Positions 38,158 through 48,417 are shown, counted from the stretch's first letter. The stretch is DNA of 64,000 nucleotides from Halomonas sp. (GCF_029263665.1 NZ_JAJUFQ010000003.1:1-64000); one strand, 5' to 3'. The notes: a model not told the origin generated them from the sequence alone. Program-made: numbers and translations.

Positions 38158-38182
38158 CCAGGTTTGTAACCAAAGTTGACAG
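38151..38182. promoter_or_regulatory. BirA-type biotin operator
   Basis: CTGTCAACC (38151-38159) and AGTTGACAG (38174-38182) form an inverted repeat with one mismatch and 14 bases between, matching the half-site TGT-x-AACC and spacing known for BirA boxes in proteobacteria. It covers the bioB -35 and ends four bases before the comF start, so biotin-loaded BirA would repress bioB and could also affect comF. Confidence 0.75.
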
Positions 38183-38186
38183 TTGC

Positions 38187-38948
38187 ATGGCGCGTTGCCT
38201 GCCTGGGTGCTGCCCTCTATGCCTGGCCCCTCTGCGGACTCAGGATGCCCAGGCATGCCGTCATGGGCCCATCTGCGAGCGTTGCTATGTGTCCTTGCCC
38301 TTCAACAGGCCTGCCTGTGTGCGTTGTGCGGAGCCGCTGGTGATGTATGCATCTCAGGGCCGTGCATCCTGGGCCGATGAGATTCCGGGGCATGCACCCC
38401 GCTTATGCGGGCGCTGTATGACCCGCCCACCGGCTTTCATGGCTACACGGGCGCCTCTGCTGTATCGCGGAGAAGTGCGCACATTGATGCAGCGCTTCAA
38501 GTTCGATGGCGACCGACGTTCCGGGCAGATGCTGTTGAGTGTATTTCTGCAGGCTGAATCCATTCGTGACGCGATGGGGCATGACAATGAGCTGGCAAGC
38601 CATTTACCTGAAGCATTGGTGGCCGTGCCATTGCATTCTGGACGTGCGCGGCAACGTGGTTTCAATCAAGCGCATTGGTTGGCAACGAGGTTGGCTGATC
38701 GATTGGACATTCCGCTGATGATAGCGCGACGCAGGCGCGACGACCTGTCACAGAGGAAGCTGACCAGGGCAGGGCGACAACGCAATTTACGTGGCGCTTT
38801 TGAAGTGGCCGGGTCGCTACCACGTCATATTGCCCTGGTGGATGATGTGATGACGACCGGGGCAACTCTCGACAGTCTGGCGCGGGCCTGTCGCAGAGCT
38901 GGGGCTAAACGGATTGAGGCCTGGGTGATGGCGAGGACACCGCGGTAG
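38187..38948 (+). CDS. comF: ComF-family phosphoribosyltransferase-like protein
   Basis: 253 residues. An N-terminal zinc-finger-like region has paired cysteines (CCPLC, CERC, CVRC, CGRC), then a type I phosphoribosyltransferase domain with the PRPP loop [13 protein letters not shown]. The family (ComF/GntX) is implicated in DNA uptake and use of DNA as nutrient. ATG 38187 lies only four bases after the BirA-type operator, with no clear Shine-Dalgarno (the GTTGACAGTTGC upstream is operator). Confidence 0.88.
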   Translation: MARCLPGCCPLCLAPLRTQDAQACRHGPICERCYVSLPFNRPACVRCAEPLVMYASQGRASWADEIPGHAPRLCGRCMTRPPAFMATRAPLLYRGEVRTLMQRFKFDGDRRSGQMLLSVFLQAESIRDAMGHDNELASHLPEALVAVPLHSGRARQRGFNQAHWLATRLADRLDIPLMIARRRRDDLSQRKLTRAGRQRNLRGAFEVAGSLPRHIALVDDVMTTGATLDSLARACRRAGAKRIEAWVMARTPR

Positions 38949-38982
38949 ACTATCCGTCTGAAACGCTTTTTCTGGAGCCATC

Positions 38983-39993
38983 ATGTCTGATTCCCGCGCA
39001 GCAGAACCTCGCCCGCCGTTTGCTGATCTCTCGCCTATGCGTGTGGTGGAGGCCATCGAATCCCTGGGCCTGTGGCTACCAGGAGAGCCGTTTGCGCTCA
39101 ATGCCTATGAGAACCGCGTATATCTGATCCATGATGATGAACGCAGGCGTTGGGTAGCCAAGTTCTATCGCCCCGAACGCTGGAGCGACGAACAGATTCA
39201 GGAAGAGCATGATTATCTAGATGAGCTGTCTGAGGCGGGGGTTCCTGTCGCAGCCCCCTGGCGCGATGCAGAAGGTCATAGTCTGCACCATGTGGATGGC
39301 TACCGACTGACGCTTTTCCCTCACCTGCCGGGGCAGGCCCCGGAACTTGATAATCCTGAGCATCTCTTTGCCTTGGGCGAGCTGATGGGACGTGCCCATA
39401 AGGTGGGGGAGCGTCGGAGCTTTCAGCATCGACCACGCCTGGATCTATTGGCCATGGTGGGGGAAGCCAGAGAAATTGTACTGGATAGCCCTTGGCTGGA
39501 TCGTCGTCAGCGTAGCGTCTATGAGCGTACTTCCACCAAGTTGCAGGAATTGCTCGCTGACAAAGTATTGCCGGATGACGCGGCCATTCGTGCCCATGGT
39601 GATTGCCACATAGGGAATATTCTTGGAAGGGATGCCAGCTTTGCACTGGTGGATTTCGACGATGCGTTGATGGCGCCTGCGATTCAGGATCTCTGGATGT
39701 TGCTGACGGCCGATGCGCCTGAAGAACGTCAGATGCAGCTTTCGGAAGTGCTTGAGGGCTATGAACAGGAACGTGAATTTGATCGTGGTGAATTACGCTT
39801 GATAGAGGCCTTGCGCACCTTCCGTCTGATTCGCCATAGCGCTTGGTTGGTGTCGCGCTGGAATGACCCTGCCTTTCCTCTGGCGTTTCCCTGGTTGGTC
39901 GAAACCAGTTACTGGGATACACATATTCGTCAGCTCGAACAGCAACGAATCGCCATGGATGATAGTGAGCGCTGGATGGCTGGGGTAGACTAA
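38983..39993 (+). CDS. srkA: Stress response kinase A
   Basis: Cytoplasmic Ser/Thr protein kinase of the SrkA/YihE (Cpx-linked) family, structurally like choline kinases. 336 residues (E. coli 328). ATP-binding lysine in WVAKFYRPERW, catalytic D207 in AHGDCHIGNIL and Mg-binding D224 in LVDFDDALMAP. GGAG lies before ATG 38983. Downstream of comF by 34 bases, possibly co-transcribed. Confidence 0.93.
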   Translation: MSDSRAAEPRPPFADLSPMRVVEAIESLGLWLPGEPFALNAYENRVYLIHDDERRRWVAKFYRPERWSDEQIQEEHDYLDELSEAGVPVAAPWRDAEGHSLHHVDGYRLTLFPHLPGQAPELDNPEHLFALGELMGRAHKVGERRSFQHRPRLDLLAMVGEAREIVLDSPWLDRRQRSVYERTSTKLQELLADKVLPDDAAIRAHGDCHIGNILGRDASFALVDFDDALMAPAIQDLWMLLTADAPEERQMQLSEVLEGYEQEREFDRGELRLIEALRTFRLIRHSAWLVSRWNDPAFPLAFPWLVETSYWDTHIRQLEQQRIAMDDSERWMAGVD

Positions 39994-40055
39994 CCGGCTT
40001 TGCCGACAAGGCATTGTACGATAACCAGTTGTTGCTCTCTTAAAGGGCCTGATTA

Positions 40056-40613
40056 ATGACCGACTCTCTCGCCAACCATTACCGCAATATAATCAAGGAA
40101 CTGGGTGAAGACCCAGATCGTGAAGGGCTCGTGGATACGCCGCGTCGTGCGGCCAAGGCCATGCAGTTTCTCAATCGCGGTTATACCCAGTCGCTGGAAG
40201 AAATCGTCAATGGAGCGGTGTTCAGTTCCGAGACCGATGAGATGGTGCTGGTCAAGGATATCGAACTGTATTCCATGTGCGAGCACCATCTATTGCCTTT
40301 CATTGGCAAGTGCCATATTGCTTACTTGCCCAATGGCAAGGTGCTGGGATTGTCGAAGTTCGCGCGTATCGTCGACATGTATGCCCGTCGCATGCAGATC
40401 CAGGAAAATTTGACCAAGCAGATAGCCGATGCCGTGCAGAGTGTCACTGGTGCTCGGGGCGTTGCGGTTGTCATTGAAGCCCGCCACCTGTGCATGATGA
40501 TGCGAGGCGTCGAGAAACAGAACTCCAGCATGACGTCTTCGGTGATGCTCGGCTCCTTCCGCGACAAGGCGTCCACTCGTCAGGAATTCCTTACCTTGAT
40601 CAATGGGCGCTGA
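40056..40613 (+). CDS. folE: GTP cyclohydrolase I (type IA)
   Basis: Converts GTP to dihydroneopterin triphosphate, the entry to folate and tetrahydromonapterin. 185 residues; zinc ligands C75 and H78 in CEHHLLP and C146 in RHLCMMMRG identify the zinc-dependent FolE1 class. Followed 150 bases later by folX, which diverts the product towards monapterin. Confidence 0.96.
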   Translation: MTDSLANHYRNIIKELGEDPDREGLVDTPRRAAKAMQFLNRGYTQSLEEIVNGAVFSSETDEMVLVKDIELYSMCEHHLLPFIGKCHIAYLPNGKVLGLSKFARIVDMYARRMQIQENLTKQIADAVQSVTGARGVAVVIEARHLCMMMRGVEKQNSSMTSSVMLGSFRDKASTRQEFLTLINGR

Positions 40614-40762
40614 AAGGCCTTGGATGGATCTGCCTGTCAGGATGAAGCTCCGGGCTAGCGTATAGGTGTTCATATAGAATTTTCTGAAGACTTTTTTCGA
40701 CAGGGACTTGTTTTCAGCAGGGACAAGGTGCGTCGAGAAAAAACAACAATGGAGGCGAAGCC

Positions 40763-41179
40763 ATGGCGCTTCACATATTGGATGATCAGCACTTTGATCA
40801 TGATCTGGCGACCATCCGCATCAAGAATCTGCGGTTGCGAACCTACATTGGTATCAAAGAAGAAGAGATCCAGAATCGCCAGGATGTGGTGATCAATGTG
40901 TTGATCCGTTATCGCGCGGACAAGGCTGTGGCATTCAACCATATCGAGCAGGCGCTCAATTACCGCACCATCACCAAGGAGATCATTGCTCATGTGGAGG
41001 GAAATCGTTTTCTGTTGCTGGAGCGCATGACGCGTGAGGTGCTGGATCTGGTCATGAGCCATGAACAGGTGCTGACCACCCAGGTGGAAATCGATAAACC
41101 CCATGCCTTGCGCTTTGCTGATTCGGTATCGATCACCTTGTCGGACTCCCGCTTGCCACGGCGAATCAACGAGGCATGA
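40763..41179 (+). CDS. folX: Dihydroneopterin triphosphate 2'-epimerase
   Basis: Epimerises dihydroneopterin triphosphate to the monapterin form. 138 residues; [20 protein letters not shown] and [15 protein letters not shown] match FolX rather than FolB. GGAGG seven bases before ATG 40763. With folE it suggests synthesis of tetrahydromonapterin, the cofactor of phenylalanine hydroxylase in pseudomonads; folM and phhA are not in the window. Confidence 0.9.
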   Translation: MALHILDDQHFDHDLATIRIKNLRLRTYIGIKEEEIQNRQDVVINVLIRYRADKAVAFNHIEQALNYRTITKEIIAHVEGNRFLLLERMTREVLDLVMSHEQVLTTQVEIDKPHALRFADSVSITLSDSRLPRRINEA

Positions 41180-41271
41180 ACGTTTCTGCTGCGTAGGCAG
41201 ACGTTTGCATAATTTGTATGCCGCAAGCGCAACGCTTAGCATGAAAGTCTGCCCATGATCAGGAGCTCTTC

Positions 41272-42732
41272 ATGAACGTCCTACAGGATATGCCGCTGTA
41301 CCGCCCCTTCGCCTATATCGATGGCAGCTGGGTTGCCGCTGACAGTGGTGAGCAGATTGATATCCTCAACCCAGCCAGCGGCGAACTCATTGCCAGAGTG
41401 CCGCGGCTTGGGCGCGCGGAAACCGAACGGGCCATTGATGCTGCTGAATCAGCCCTTCCTGCATGGCGTGCCTTGACCGCTCAGGAACGCGCCGATGTCT
41501 TGATGAAGTGGTATGACCTGATGCTCGAGCATCAGGAAGAGCTGGCCTCCATCATGACGCTGGAACAGGGTAAGCCGCTCAAGGAGGCGGCAGGGGAAAT
41601 TGCCTATGCAGCAAGTTTCCTGCGCTGGTTCGCCGAGGAAGGACGGCGTGTCTATGGCGAGACCATTCCCGCGGCCAGTGCCAATCAGCGGATTGTCGTC
41701 ACCAAGCAGCCAGTGGGCGTGGTGGGTGCCATCACACCGTGGAATTTCCCAGCTGCCATGATTACCCGTAAGGCCGGTGCCGCACTGGCTGCCGGTTGTA
41801 CCATCGTGGTCAAGCCAGCCAGCCAGACCCCATTGTCGGCGACTGCTCTGGCGCTGCTTGCTGAGCGCGCTGGTGTGCCTCGCGGTGTGTTCAATGTGGT
41901 GCCAGGTGCCGCCGGCGAGATTGCGAAAGCGCTGACAGAATCTCCTGCGGTGCGCAAGATCACCTTCACGGGGTCCACGGAAGTTGGTCGTACCTTGATG
42001 GCCCAGGCAGCTCAGCATATCCAGAAAATTTCTCTGGAACTGGGCGGTAACGCTCCTTTCATTGTCTTCGAAGATGCTGATCTGGATGCTGCGGTCACTG
42101 GTGCCATGGCGGCGAAGTTCCGCAATGCGGGACAGACCTGCGTGTGTACCAACCGTTTCCTGGTCCAGTCCAGTGTGGTCAACGCTTTCTGCGAGAAGCT
42201 TGCAGTGGCCATGAACAGTGAGTTGACCGTAGGCGATGGCATGCAGGATGGCATCAATATTGGTCCGCTGATCGATGACAAGGCGGTGGCCAAGGTCAAT
42301 GAGCATGTGCAGGATGCTGTCGATGGAGGTGCCGAGCTGTGGATAGGCGGTCATGCTCATCCGCTGGGAGGCAACTTCTTCACCCCGACGCTGATCAGTG
42401 ATGCAACGGACCAGATGAAGGTGGCCAGCGAAGAGACCTTCGGCCCCCTGGCTGCGGTGTTCTCCTTCGACGATGAAGCCGATGCCATTGCCATGGCCAA
42501 TGATACCGAATATGGCCTGGCGGCCTATTTCTTCTCCCGGGATCTTGGCCGTGTGTGGCGGGTTGCCGATGCCCTGGAGTACGGCATGGTGGGGATCAAC
42601 ACCGGCCTGATTTCCAATGCCAGCGCACCGTTTGGCGGTGTCAAGGCGTCAGGGCTTGGCCGTGAAGGTGGTCATCAGGGACTGGAGGAATTCCTCGAGA
42701 CCAAGTATCTGTGCATCGATCTAGGGGAATGA
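41272..42732 (+). CDS. gabD: NADP+-dependent succinate-semialdehyde dehydrogenase
   Basis: Oxidises succinate semialdehyde to succinate, ending GABA and related catabolism. 486 residues (E. coli GabD 482). Aldehyde dehydrogenase fold with TPWNFPAAMITRKAGAALAA, the general base Glu in LELGGNAPF and nucleophile Cys in NAGQTCVC. AGGAG precedes ATG 41272. gabT is not adjacent, so the gene appears to stand alone. Close relatives such as glutarate-semialdehyde dehydrogenase cannot be wholly excluded. Confidence 0.9.
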   Translation: MNVLQDMPLYRPFAYIDGSWVAADSGEQIDILNPASGELIARVPRLGRAETERAIDAAESALPAWRALTAQERADVLMKWYDLMLEHQEELASIMTLEQGKPLKEAAGEIAYAASFLRWFAEEGRRVYGETIPAASANQRIVVTKQPVGVVGAITPWNFPAAMITRKAGAALAAGCTIVVKPASQTPLSATALALLAERAGVPRGVFNVVPGAAGEIAKALTESPAVRKITFTGSTEVGRTLMAQAAQHIQKISLELGGNAPFIVFEDADLDAAVTGAMAAKFRNAGQTCVCTNRFLVQSSVVNAFCEKLAVAMNSELTVGDGMQDGINIGPLIDDKAVAKVNEHVQDAVDGGAELWIGGHAHPLGGNFFTPTLISDATDQMKVASEETFGPLAAVFSFDDEADAIAMANDTEYGLAAYFFSRDLGRVWRVADALEYGMVGINTGLISNASAPFGGVKASGLGREGGHQGLEEFLETKYLCIDLGE

Positions 42733-42765
42733 TGGCTACGAGCTACGAGCTGTAAGCCGTAAGTA
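42733..42765. repeat. GCTACGAGCT-type dispersed repeat, copy 1
   Basis: Just after gabD the sequence reads GGCTACGAGCTACGAGCTGT then AAGCCGTAAG, a stuttered CTACGAGCT motif. An inverted relative (CTCGTAGCTTGCAGCTCGAG, 42866-42885) lies on the other side of the terminator. Such REP-like strings near gene ends are probably dispersed elements, but only this pair is seen here. Confidence 0.4.
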
Positions 42766-42768
42766 AGC

Positions 42769-42813
42769 AATAAGCCGCAAGGTGAATCCTGAAACAGGAC
42801 CTTGCGGCTTATT
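42769..42813. terminator. Bidirectional terminator between gabD and purH
   Basis: Fifteen-base perfect arms AATAAGCCGCAAGGT (42769-42783) and ACCTTGCGGCTTATT (42799-42813), with a further inner stem TCCTG/CAGGA in the loop. A/T-rich ends on both sides make it usable from both directions. Confidence 0.88.
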
Positions 42814-42865
42814 TATGAGCGCTAGAAGCTGAACCCGGCTTTTATCCATGCCCCGAGGCGGCACC

Positions 42866-42885
42866 TCGTAGCTTGCAGCTCGAGA
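42866..42885. repeat. GCTACGAGCT-type dispersed repeat, copy 2 (inverted)
   Basis: CTCGTAGCTTGCAGCTCGAG; its complement CTCGAGCTGCAAGCTACGAG resembles the string after gabD at 42733. It lies nine bases past the purH stop, downstream of that gene. Confidence 0.4.
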
Positions 42886-42893
42886 GGCGAAGC

Positions 42894-44474
42894 TCAGTGA
42901 CGGAAGTGGCGCATGCCGGTGAAGACCATGGCGATGCCGGCTTCATTGGCTGCATCGATGACTTCCTGGTCGCGCATGGAGCCGCCCGGTTGAATGACAG
43001 CGGTAATGCCAGCGGCAGCCGCAGCATCAATGCCATCACGGAAGGGGAAGAAGGCGTCGCTAGCCATGACGGATCCTGGCACAGAAAGACCTTCATCCTC
43101 AGCCTTGATGCCGGCAATCTTGGCAGAATAGACGCGGCTCATCTGGCCGGCGCCGACGCCGATGGTCTGACCGTCCTTGGCGTAGACAATGGCATTGGAC
43201 TTGACGAACTTGGCCACTTTCCAGGCAAAGGCCAGGTCACGTAGTTCCTGCTCGGAAGGGGCGCGCTCGGACACCACGGTCAGGTCGTCGACAGATACCA
43301 TGCCCAGGTCGCGATCCTGGACCAGCAGGCCGCCAGTGACGCGCTTGAAGTCATGGCTGGCTTCACGCTTGCCCGGCCAGTTGGCACTGACGTCGAGCAG
43401 GCGCACGTTCTGCTTTTCGGCGACGATGGCCTTGGCTTCATCGCTGACGCCAGGTGCGATGATCACTTCGACGAACTGACGATCGATGATGGCGCGGGCC
43501 GTTTCTGCATCGAGAGGCTTGTTGAAGGCAATGATGCCGCCGAAGGCACTGGTCGGATCGGTAGCAAAGGCCATGTCGTAGGCAGCCAGAGGAGTGTCTG
43601 CCACGGCTACGCCACAGGGGTTGGCGTGCTTGACGATGACGCAGGCCGTTTCTTCGAAGCTCTTGACGCACTCGAAGGCAGCATCGGTGTCGGCCACGTT
43701 ATTGAAGGACAGCGGCTTGCCTTGCAGGGTAACGGCTGTGGAGACGCTGGGTTCGGTGGTACCTTCCTCGACATAGAAAGCAGCCTGCTGGTGAGGATTT
43801 TCACCATAGCGCATAGACTGCTTCTTGGTCAGTTGCAGGTTGTAGGTGCGCGAGAAGCCGTCATCGCTACCTTCCACCAGACGTCCCAGATAATTGGCAA
43901 TGGCGCCATCATAGCCGGCGGTGTGCTCGAAGGCCTTGACCGCCAGATCAAAGCGGGTGGCCTGGCTCAGGGTTCCGCTGTTGCCACGCATTTCATCGAT
44001 CACGCTGGTGTAATCGGAAGCATTGACCACGATAGAAGTATGGGCGTGGTTCTTGGCGCAGGCACGTACCATGGTCGGGCCGCCGATATCGATGTTCTCG
44101 ATGGCATCTTCCAGGGTGCAGTCTGGCTTGGCTACGGTGGCGGCAAAGGGATAGAGGTTGACCACCACCATGTCGATAGGATCGATGCCGTGCTTGGCCA
44201 TGACCTCATCATCCTGGCCGCGACGACCGAGAATGCCGCCATGAATGGTCGGGTGCAGGGTCTTGACGCGGCCATCCATGATCTCAGGGAAACCCGTGTG
44301 CTCGGACACCTCGGTGACAGCGATGCCCTGTTCGGACAACAGGCGGAAAGTACCACCGGTGGACAGCAGTTCGACACCCAGTTCGCTGAGTGCGCGGGCG
44401 AAGTCGACAATGCCAGTCTTGTCCGACACGCTGATCAGGGCGCGGCGGATGGCAGGAGAGGGAGTATGGGCCAT
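42894..44474 (-). CDS. purH: Bifunctional AICAR transformylase / IMP cyclohydrolase
   Basis: Last two steps of de novo purine synthesis: AICAR to FAICAR to IMP. 526 residues (E. coli 529). N-terminal IMP cyclohydrolase region ([20 protein letters not shown]) and C-terminal transformylase with the active-site KHANPCGVA and [14 protein letters not shown]. It follows fis in the leftward cluster with 97 bases and a hairpin between. No purD is seen immediately downstream; gabD converges instead. Confidence 0.96.
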   Translation of the reverse strand: MAHTPSPAIRRALISVSDKTGIVDFARALSELGVELLSTGGTFRLLSEQGIAVTEVSEHTGFPEIMDGRVKTLHPTIHGGILGRRGQDDEVMAKHGIDPIDMVVVNLYPFAATVAKPDCTLEDAIENIDIGGPTMVRACAKNHAHTSIVVNASDYTSVIDEMRGNSGTLSQATRFDLAVKAFEHTAGYDGAIANYLGRLVEGSDDGFSRTYNLQLTKKQSMRYGENPHQQAAFYVEEGTTEPSVSTAVTLQGKPLSFNNVADTDAAFECVKSFEETACVIVKHANPCGVAVADTPLAAYDMAFATDPTSAFGGIIAFNKPLDAETARAIIDRQFVEVIIAPGVSDEAKAIVAEKQNVRLLDVSANWPGKREASHDFKRVTGGLLVQDRDLGMVSVDDLTVVSERAPSEQELRDLAFAWKVAKFVKSNAIVYAKDGQTIGVGAGQMSRVYSAKIAGIKAEDEGLSVPGSVMASDAFFPFRDGIDAAAAAGITAVIQPGGSMRDQEVIDAANEAGIAMVFTGMRHFRH

Positions 44475-44543
44475 GGGTCGGTCTCTATAACGGACAGAAA
44501 AAGCGAAAGTTCGGGCGCTGGCTCCTGGTTGGCCAGCGCATAG

Positions 44544-44564
44544 AAGGGAGCCGTGGGCTCCCTT
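44544..44564 (-). terminator. Hairpin between fis and purH
   Basis: Perfect 9-bp stem AAGGGAGCC / GGCTCCCTT with loop GTG, seven bases after the fis stop. No T-tract follows on the minus strand, so it may attenuate or stabilise the dusB-fis mRNA rather than end it completely. Confidence 0.6.
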
Positions 44565-44571
44565 CGCGGTG

Positions 44572-44904
44572 TTATATCAGATTGTAATGCTTAAGCTTCT
44601 TGCGCAGAGTGCCACGATTCAAGCCAAGCATTTCGGCGGCGCGTGTCTGGTTGCCATGGGTGTATTCGAGCACCGATGACAACAGTGGCGCTTCGACCTC
44701 AGCCATGACCATGGCATGCAGATCGGTGACGGTACCACCATCGAGATGATCGAAGTAGCGTTGCATGGCGCTGAAAACGGCTTCTCGCAACGGTCGGTCA
44801 TCCTGGCCGGTGGCGGTGGACGGAGCAAGGCCGTTAAGCTCGTTGCTGGCGGCGTCCAGGGTAGTGATTGAGGACGTCTGGTCAATGGCTTGTCGGCTGG
44901 TCAT
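44572..44904 (-). CDS. fis: DNA-binding protein Fis
   Basis: Nucleoid protein and global regulator of stable-RNA promoters and DNA inversion. 110 residues (E. coli 98), with the conserved C-terminal helix-turn-helix [20 protein letters not shown]. Start overlaps the dusB stop (ATGA), the standard dusB-fis arrangement of gammaproteobacteria. The N-terminal 25 residues are Ser/Thr-rich and variable. Confidence 0.95.
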   Translation of the reverse strand: MTSRQAIDQTSSITTLDAASNELNGLAPSTATGQDDRPLREAVFSAMQRYFDHLDGGTVTDLHAMVMAEVEAPLLSSVLEYTHGNQTRAAEMLGLNRGTLRKKLKHYNLI

Positions 44905-45959
44905 GCGGCACGGGTTCCATGCTGTGCCACGGCCTTCGCCACATGCACCGAAGCTGTGGCAGGGTCGTGACGAAAAAGTTCGTCGATAAAGTCTCGTTGC
45001 CCCTGGGTATCCTCCAGGCCGTTGAAGATGGCTCGAAGGGTACGGCGTGTCTGGTCATCGAAACGTGAGTCACCGTCTAGATACCAGCCCAGGTGCTTGC
45101 GCGCGATGCGCACTCCCATATGTTCGCCATAAAAGGCATGCAGGGCATCAAGGTGTCCGCCCAGCACCTCCTGACGCTCCTTGGCGTCAGGGGCGGGCAA
45201 ACGACTGCCTTGGCGCAAGAAGTGCTCAATCTCCCGAAAGATCCAGGGATTGCCCTGAGCGCCTCGACCAATCATGACGGCATCTGCACCAGTATAGTCG
45301 AGTACTGACTGTGCTTTCTCCGGAGTTGTGATATCGCCATTGGCAAAGACCGGGATATTCACTTCGGAGACGACAGCAGCGATGGTGTCGTACTCGGCCT
45401 CGCCCTGGTATTTCTGCTGGCGATGACGGCCATGTATGGCCAGGGCCTGGATGCCGGCATCTTCTGCCATGCGTGCAATACGCACGGCGTTGTTGCTGTC
45501 GGCACACCAGCCGGTACGAATCTTCAGTGTAACCGGTATATCCACGGCAGCGACCACTGCGTCGAGGATTTCTCCCACCAGAGGTTCATCGCGCAACAAT
45601 GCGGAACCTGCTGCCTTGTTGCACACCTTCTTTGCGGGACACCCCATGTTGATATCGATGATCTCGGCACCCTGGTCGGCATTCAGCTTCGCTGCCAGCG
45701 CCAGCATGTCAGCATCGCCACCAGCGATCTGTACCGAGCGTGGCCCGGGCTCACCGCGGTGATCCATGCGCAAGCGAGACTTCCTTGTATGCCACAGATT
45801 CGGGTCGCTGGTGACCATTTCACCCACTACCAGACCCGCTCCCAACTGTCGGCACAGCGAGCGAAATGGGCGGTCGGTGACACCGGCCATCGGCGCGAGA
45901 ATCACGCGATTGGCCAGCCGGTACGGACCGATGCTGGGTAATGGACGAGAATCGGACAT
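44901..45959 (-). CDS. dusB: tRNA-dihydrouridine synthase B
   Basis: FMN-dependent reduction of uridine (position 17 in E. coli) in tRNA. 352 residues from ATG 45959; a TTG two codons earlier is less likely. Motifs: LAPMAGVTDRPFRSL, active-site Cys in MGCPAKKVCNKAAGSALL and the FMN-phosphate region ADAVMIGRGAQGNPW. Translationally coupled to fis. Confidence 0.95.
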   Translation of the reverse strand: MSDSRPLPSIGPYRLANRVILAPMAGVTDRPFRSLCRQLGAGLVVGEMVTSDPNLWHTRKSRLRMDHRGEPGPRSVQIAGGDADMLALAAKLNADQGAEIIDINMGCPAKKVCNKAAGSALLRDEPLVGEILDAVVAAVDIPVTLKIRTGWCADSNNAVRIARMAEDAGIQALAIHGRHRQQKYQGEAEYDTIAAVVSEVNIPVFANGDITTPEKAQSVLDYTGADAVMIGRGAQGNPWIFREIEHFLRQGSRLPAPDAKERQEVLGGHLDALHAFYGEHMGVRIARKHLGWYLDGDSRFDDQTRRTLRAIFNGLEDTQGQRDFIDELFRHDPATASVHVAKAVAQHGTRAA

Positions 45960-46063
45960 GGGCAATGGCTCGTTCGGGGCTGCATATCATACGCGTCGAA
46001 AAGGCCTTCGTGAAGGCGGAAAGTCGCGCTATAAAAGGTTTATCTTTCGGTCGGAAAATTCCC

Positions 46064-46975
46064 TTAAGCAGGGCGCTGTCCGCTCAAACGTACCCAGCCT
46101 TCGCGATATTCCGGCTCCTCCATGATCAGCCCTTGAGCGTGGTAGGCATCCATGACCTCATCTGCCTGGTCGGAGAGAATGCCGGACAGGGCCAGGCGTC
46201 CACCATCTGCCACATGGGCGGCGATGACAGGAGCCAGCTCGACAAGAGGGCCTGCGAGAATATTGGCGATCACCAGAGGAAATTGCTCACCGCTCATCTG
46301 CTCAGGGTAACGCAAGGTCAGGCGCTGCTCTTCAATATCATTGCGCTCGGCATTTTCACGGCTGGCAGTGAGTGCCTGTGGATCGATATCCGTGCCTATG
46401 GCCTTTTCGGCGCCGAGCTTGAGCGCTGCAATGGCCAGAATTCCGGATCCGCAGCCGACATCGAGCAGTTCAATGCCTTCGAGTGTTCCGTCTACCGACA
46501 GTGCGTCCAGCCATTCCAGGCATAATGCGGTAGTGGGATGAGTGCCTGTGCCAAAGGCCAGTCCTGGATCCAGGTGCAGGTTGACGGCCTCCGGGTCCGG
46601 TGGTTCGTGCCAGCTGGGCACGATCCAGAGTCGCTGCCCCATTCTCAGTGGCTTGAAGTCATCCATCCACTCCCGCTCCCAGTCACGGTCATCGAGCAAC
46701 TCGTACTCGATCTGCGGGCAGGGCTCATCGGAGACATGCTCGGCCCAGGCCGCTGCCAGGCGCTCAAGCATGGCGTGGATGCCCTCGAGGTCATCGTATA
46801 GCCCTGTCAGAATGGTCTGGTCCCACAGCGGTGTCGTGCCACGGTCTGGCTCGAAGACCGGGTCGTCGTGGGCATCCTGAAGGGTGATGGCGGTAGCGCC
46901 TTCTTCAAGCAGCAGCTCTTCGAGCAGTTCGGCATGTTCTGGTGGAATTTGGGCCTTGAGTTGTAACCAGGGCAT
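46064..46975 (-). CDS. prmA: Ribosomal protein L11 methyltransferase
   Basis: SAM-dependent trimethylation of ribosomal protein L11. 303 residues (E. coli 293). SAM motif LLDVGCGSGILAIAALKLGA, preceded by FGTGTHPTTALCLEWLD and followed by NILAGPLVELAP, all diagnostic. Conserved position between accC and dusB. Confidence 0.96.
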   Translation of the reverse strand: MPWLQLKAQIPPEHAELLEELLLEEGATAITLQDAHDDPVFEPDRGTTPLWDQTILTGLYDDLEGIHAMLERLAAAWAEHVSDEPCPQIEYELLDDRDWEREWMDDFKPLRMGQRLWIVPSWHEPPDPEAVNLHLDPGLAFGTGTHPTTALCLEWLDALSVDGTLEGIELLDVGCGSGILAIAALKLGAEKAIGTDIDPQALTASRENAERNDIEEQRLTLRYPEQMSGEQFPLVIANILAGPLVELAPVIAAHVADGGRLALSGILSDQADEVMDAYHAQGLIMEEPEYREGWVRLSGQRPA

Positions 46976-47036
46976 GGATGGAAGGCTCCTGAAAGTCTTG
47001 CGCTATTGTCGTTGCCACGGTACTCGAGAAATCAAA

Positions 47037-47059
47037 AGGGGCGGCTGCGAGCCGCCCCT
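47037..47059 (-). terminator. Rho-independent terminator after accC
   Basis: Perfect 10-bp stem AGGGGCGGCT / AGCCGCCCCT with loop GCG; read leftwards it is followed by TTTTGATTT. It separates accBC from prmA-dusB-fis. Confidence 0.88.
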
Positions 47060-47076
47060 CGAAACCAGGCGCTGGG

Positions 47077-48417
47077 TCAGAGTCCCAGTTTCTTTTCCAG
47101 ATAGTGGATATTGACCCCACCTTGCTGGAAATAGCCATCGCGGACCAGATCCTTGTGCAGGTCAGTATTGGTCTTGATGCCTTCCACCAGCAGTTCATCG
47201 AGGGCATTGCGCATACGTGTCAGCGCTGTCTCTCGATCCACACCCCAAGTGATCAGCTTGCCGATCAGGGAATCATAGTGGGGGGGCACGTTATAGCCAG
47301 TATAGACATGGGAGTCCATGCGCACGCCCAGTCCGCCTGGCGGGTGGTAGAGGGTGACCTTGCCAGGAGAAGGCATGAAGGTGCGTGGGTCCTCGGCATT
47401 GATACGGCACTCGAAGGCATGTCCGCTGACTTCAACCTGGTCCTGCGAAATGGACAGGGGCAGGCCTGCAGCGATACGCAGCTGTTCGCGCACGATATCG
47501 ACACCGGTCACCATTTCAGTGACAGGGTGTTCCACCTGGACGCGGGTGTTCATCTCGATGAAGAAGAAACGCCCATCTTCGTAGAGGAATTCGAAGGTAC
47601 CTGCGCCGCGATAGCCGATCTCGATGCAGGCCTGGCGGCAGGCTTCCAGAACTTCTGCCCGGGCCTTCGGATCCAGCCCAGGAGCGGGAGCCTCTTCCAG
47701 CACTTTCTGGTGGCGGCGTTGCAGGGAGCAATCGCGGTCGTACAGGTGGATCGCATTACCCTGACCATCGGCCAGTACCTGGACTTCCACGTGGCGCGGC
47801 TTTTCCAGGAACTTTTCCATGTAGACCGTGCCATCACCGAAGGCTGAATGGGCTTCGGTACGCGTCACATTGACGGCGGAGATCAGGTGGCCCTCGGTAT
47901 GGACCACGCGCATGCCGCGTCCACCACCACCGGCAGCAGCCTTGATGATGACCGGATAGCCAATGCGCTCGGCGGTGGCCAGCAGTTCGCCTTCGTCATC
48001 GGACAGCGGACCATCGGACCCCGGCACTGTAGGGACGCCAGCCTCTTTCATGGCCTTGATGGCACTGACCTTGTCGCCCATCAGGCGAATGGTGTCGGCG
48101 CGCGGTCCAATGAAGGTGAAGCCGGAACGCTCGACCTGTTCGGCGAAGTCAGCATTCTCGGCAAGGAATCCGTAGCCGGGATGAATGGCGCTGGAGTCGG
48201 TGACTTCAGCAGCGCTGATCAGGGCCGGAATGTTGAGGTACGACTGGGCTGAAGCTGCCGGGCCAATGCATACGGCTTCGTCGGCCAGGCGTACATGCAT
48301 CAGTTCACGGTCGGCCTTGGAGTGCACTGCAACGGTCTTGATGCCGAGCTCCTTGCAGGCACGCAGAATTCGCAGGGCAATCTCGCCGCGGTTGGCGATA
48401 AGAACTTTGTCCAACAT
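47077..48417 (-). CDS. accC: Acetyl-CoA carboxylase, biotin carboxylase subunit
   Basis: ATP-dependent carboxylation of biotin on AccB. 446-residue ATP-grasp enzyme (E. coli 449) starting [20 protein letters not shown] at ATG 48417. Glycine-rich loop [11 protein letters not shown], metal site [17 protein letters not shown]. An in-frame upstream ATG at 48474 lies in the intergenic hairpin and is rejected. Downstream of accB by 62 bases. Confidence 0.97.
   Translation of the reverse strand: MLDKVLIANRGEIALRILRACKELGIKTVAVHSKADRELMHVRLADEAVCIGPAASAQSYLNIPALISAAEVTDSSAIHPGYGFLAENADFAEQVERSGFTFIGPRADTIRLMGDKVSAIKAMKEAGVPTVPGSDGPLSDDEGELLATAERIGYPVIIKAAAGGGGRGMRVVHTEGHLISAVNVTRTEAHSAFGDGTVYMEKFLEKPRHVEVQVLADGQGNAIHLYDRDCSLQRRHQKVLEEAPAPGLDPKARAEVLEACRQACIEIGYRGAGTFEFLYEDGRFFFIEMNTRVQVEHPVTEMVTGVDIVREQLRIAAGLPLSISQDQVEVSGHAFECRINAEDPRTFMPSPGKVTLYHPPGGLGVRMDSHVYTGYNVPPHYDSLIGKLITWGVDRETALTRMRNALDELLVEGIKTNTDLHKDLVRDGYFQQGGVNIHYLEKKLGL

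Noticed and set aside
43353..44543. 396-codon open frame on the plus strand opposite purH
   Set aside because: Antisense to a fully conserved purH; no family features.
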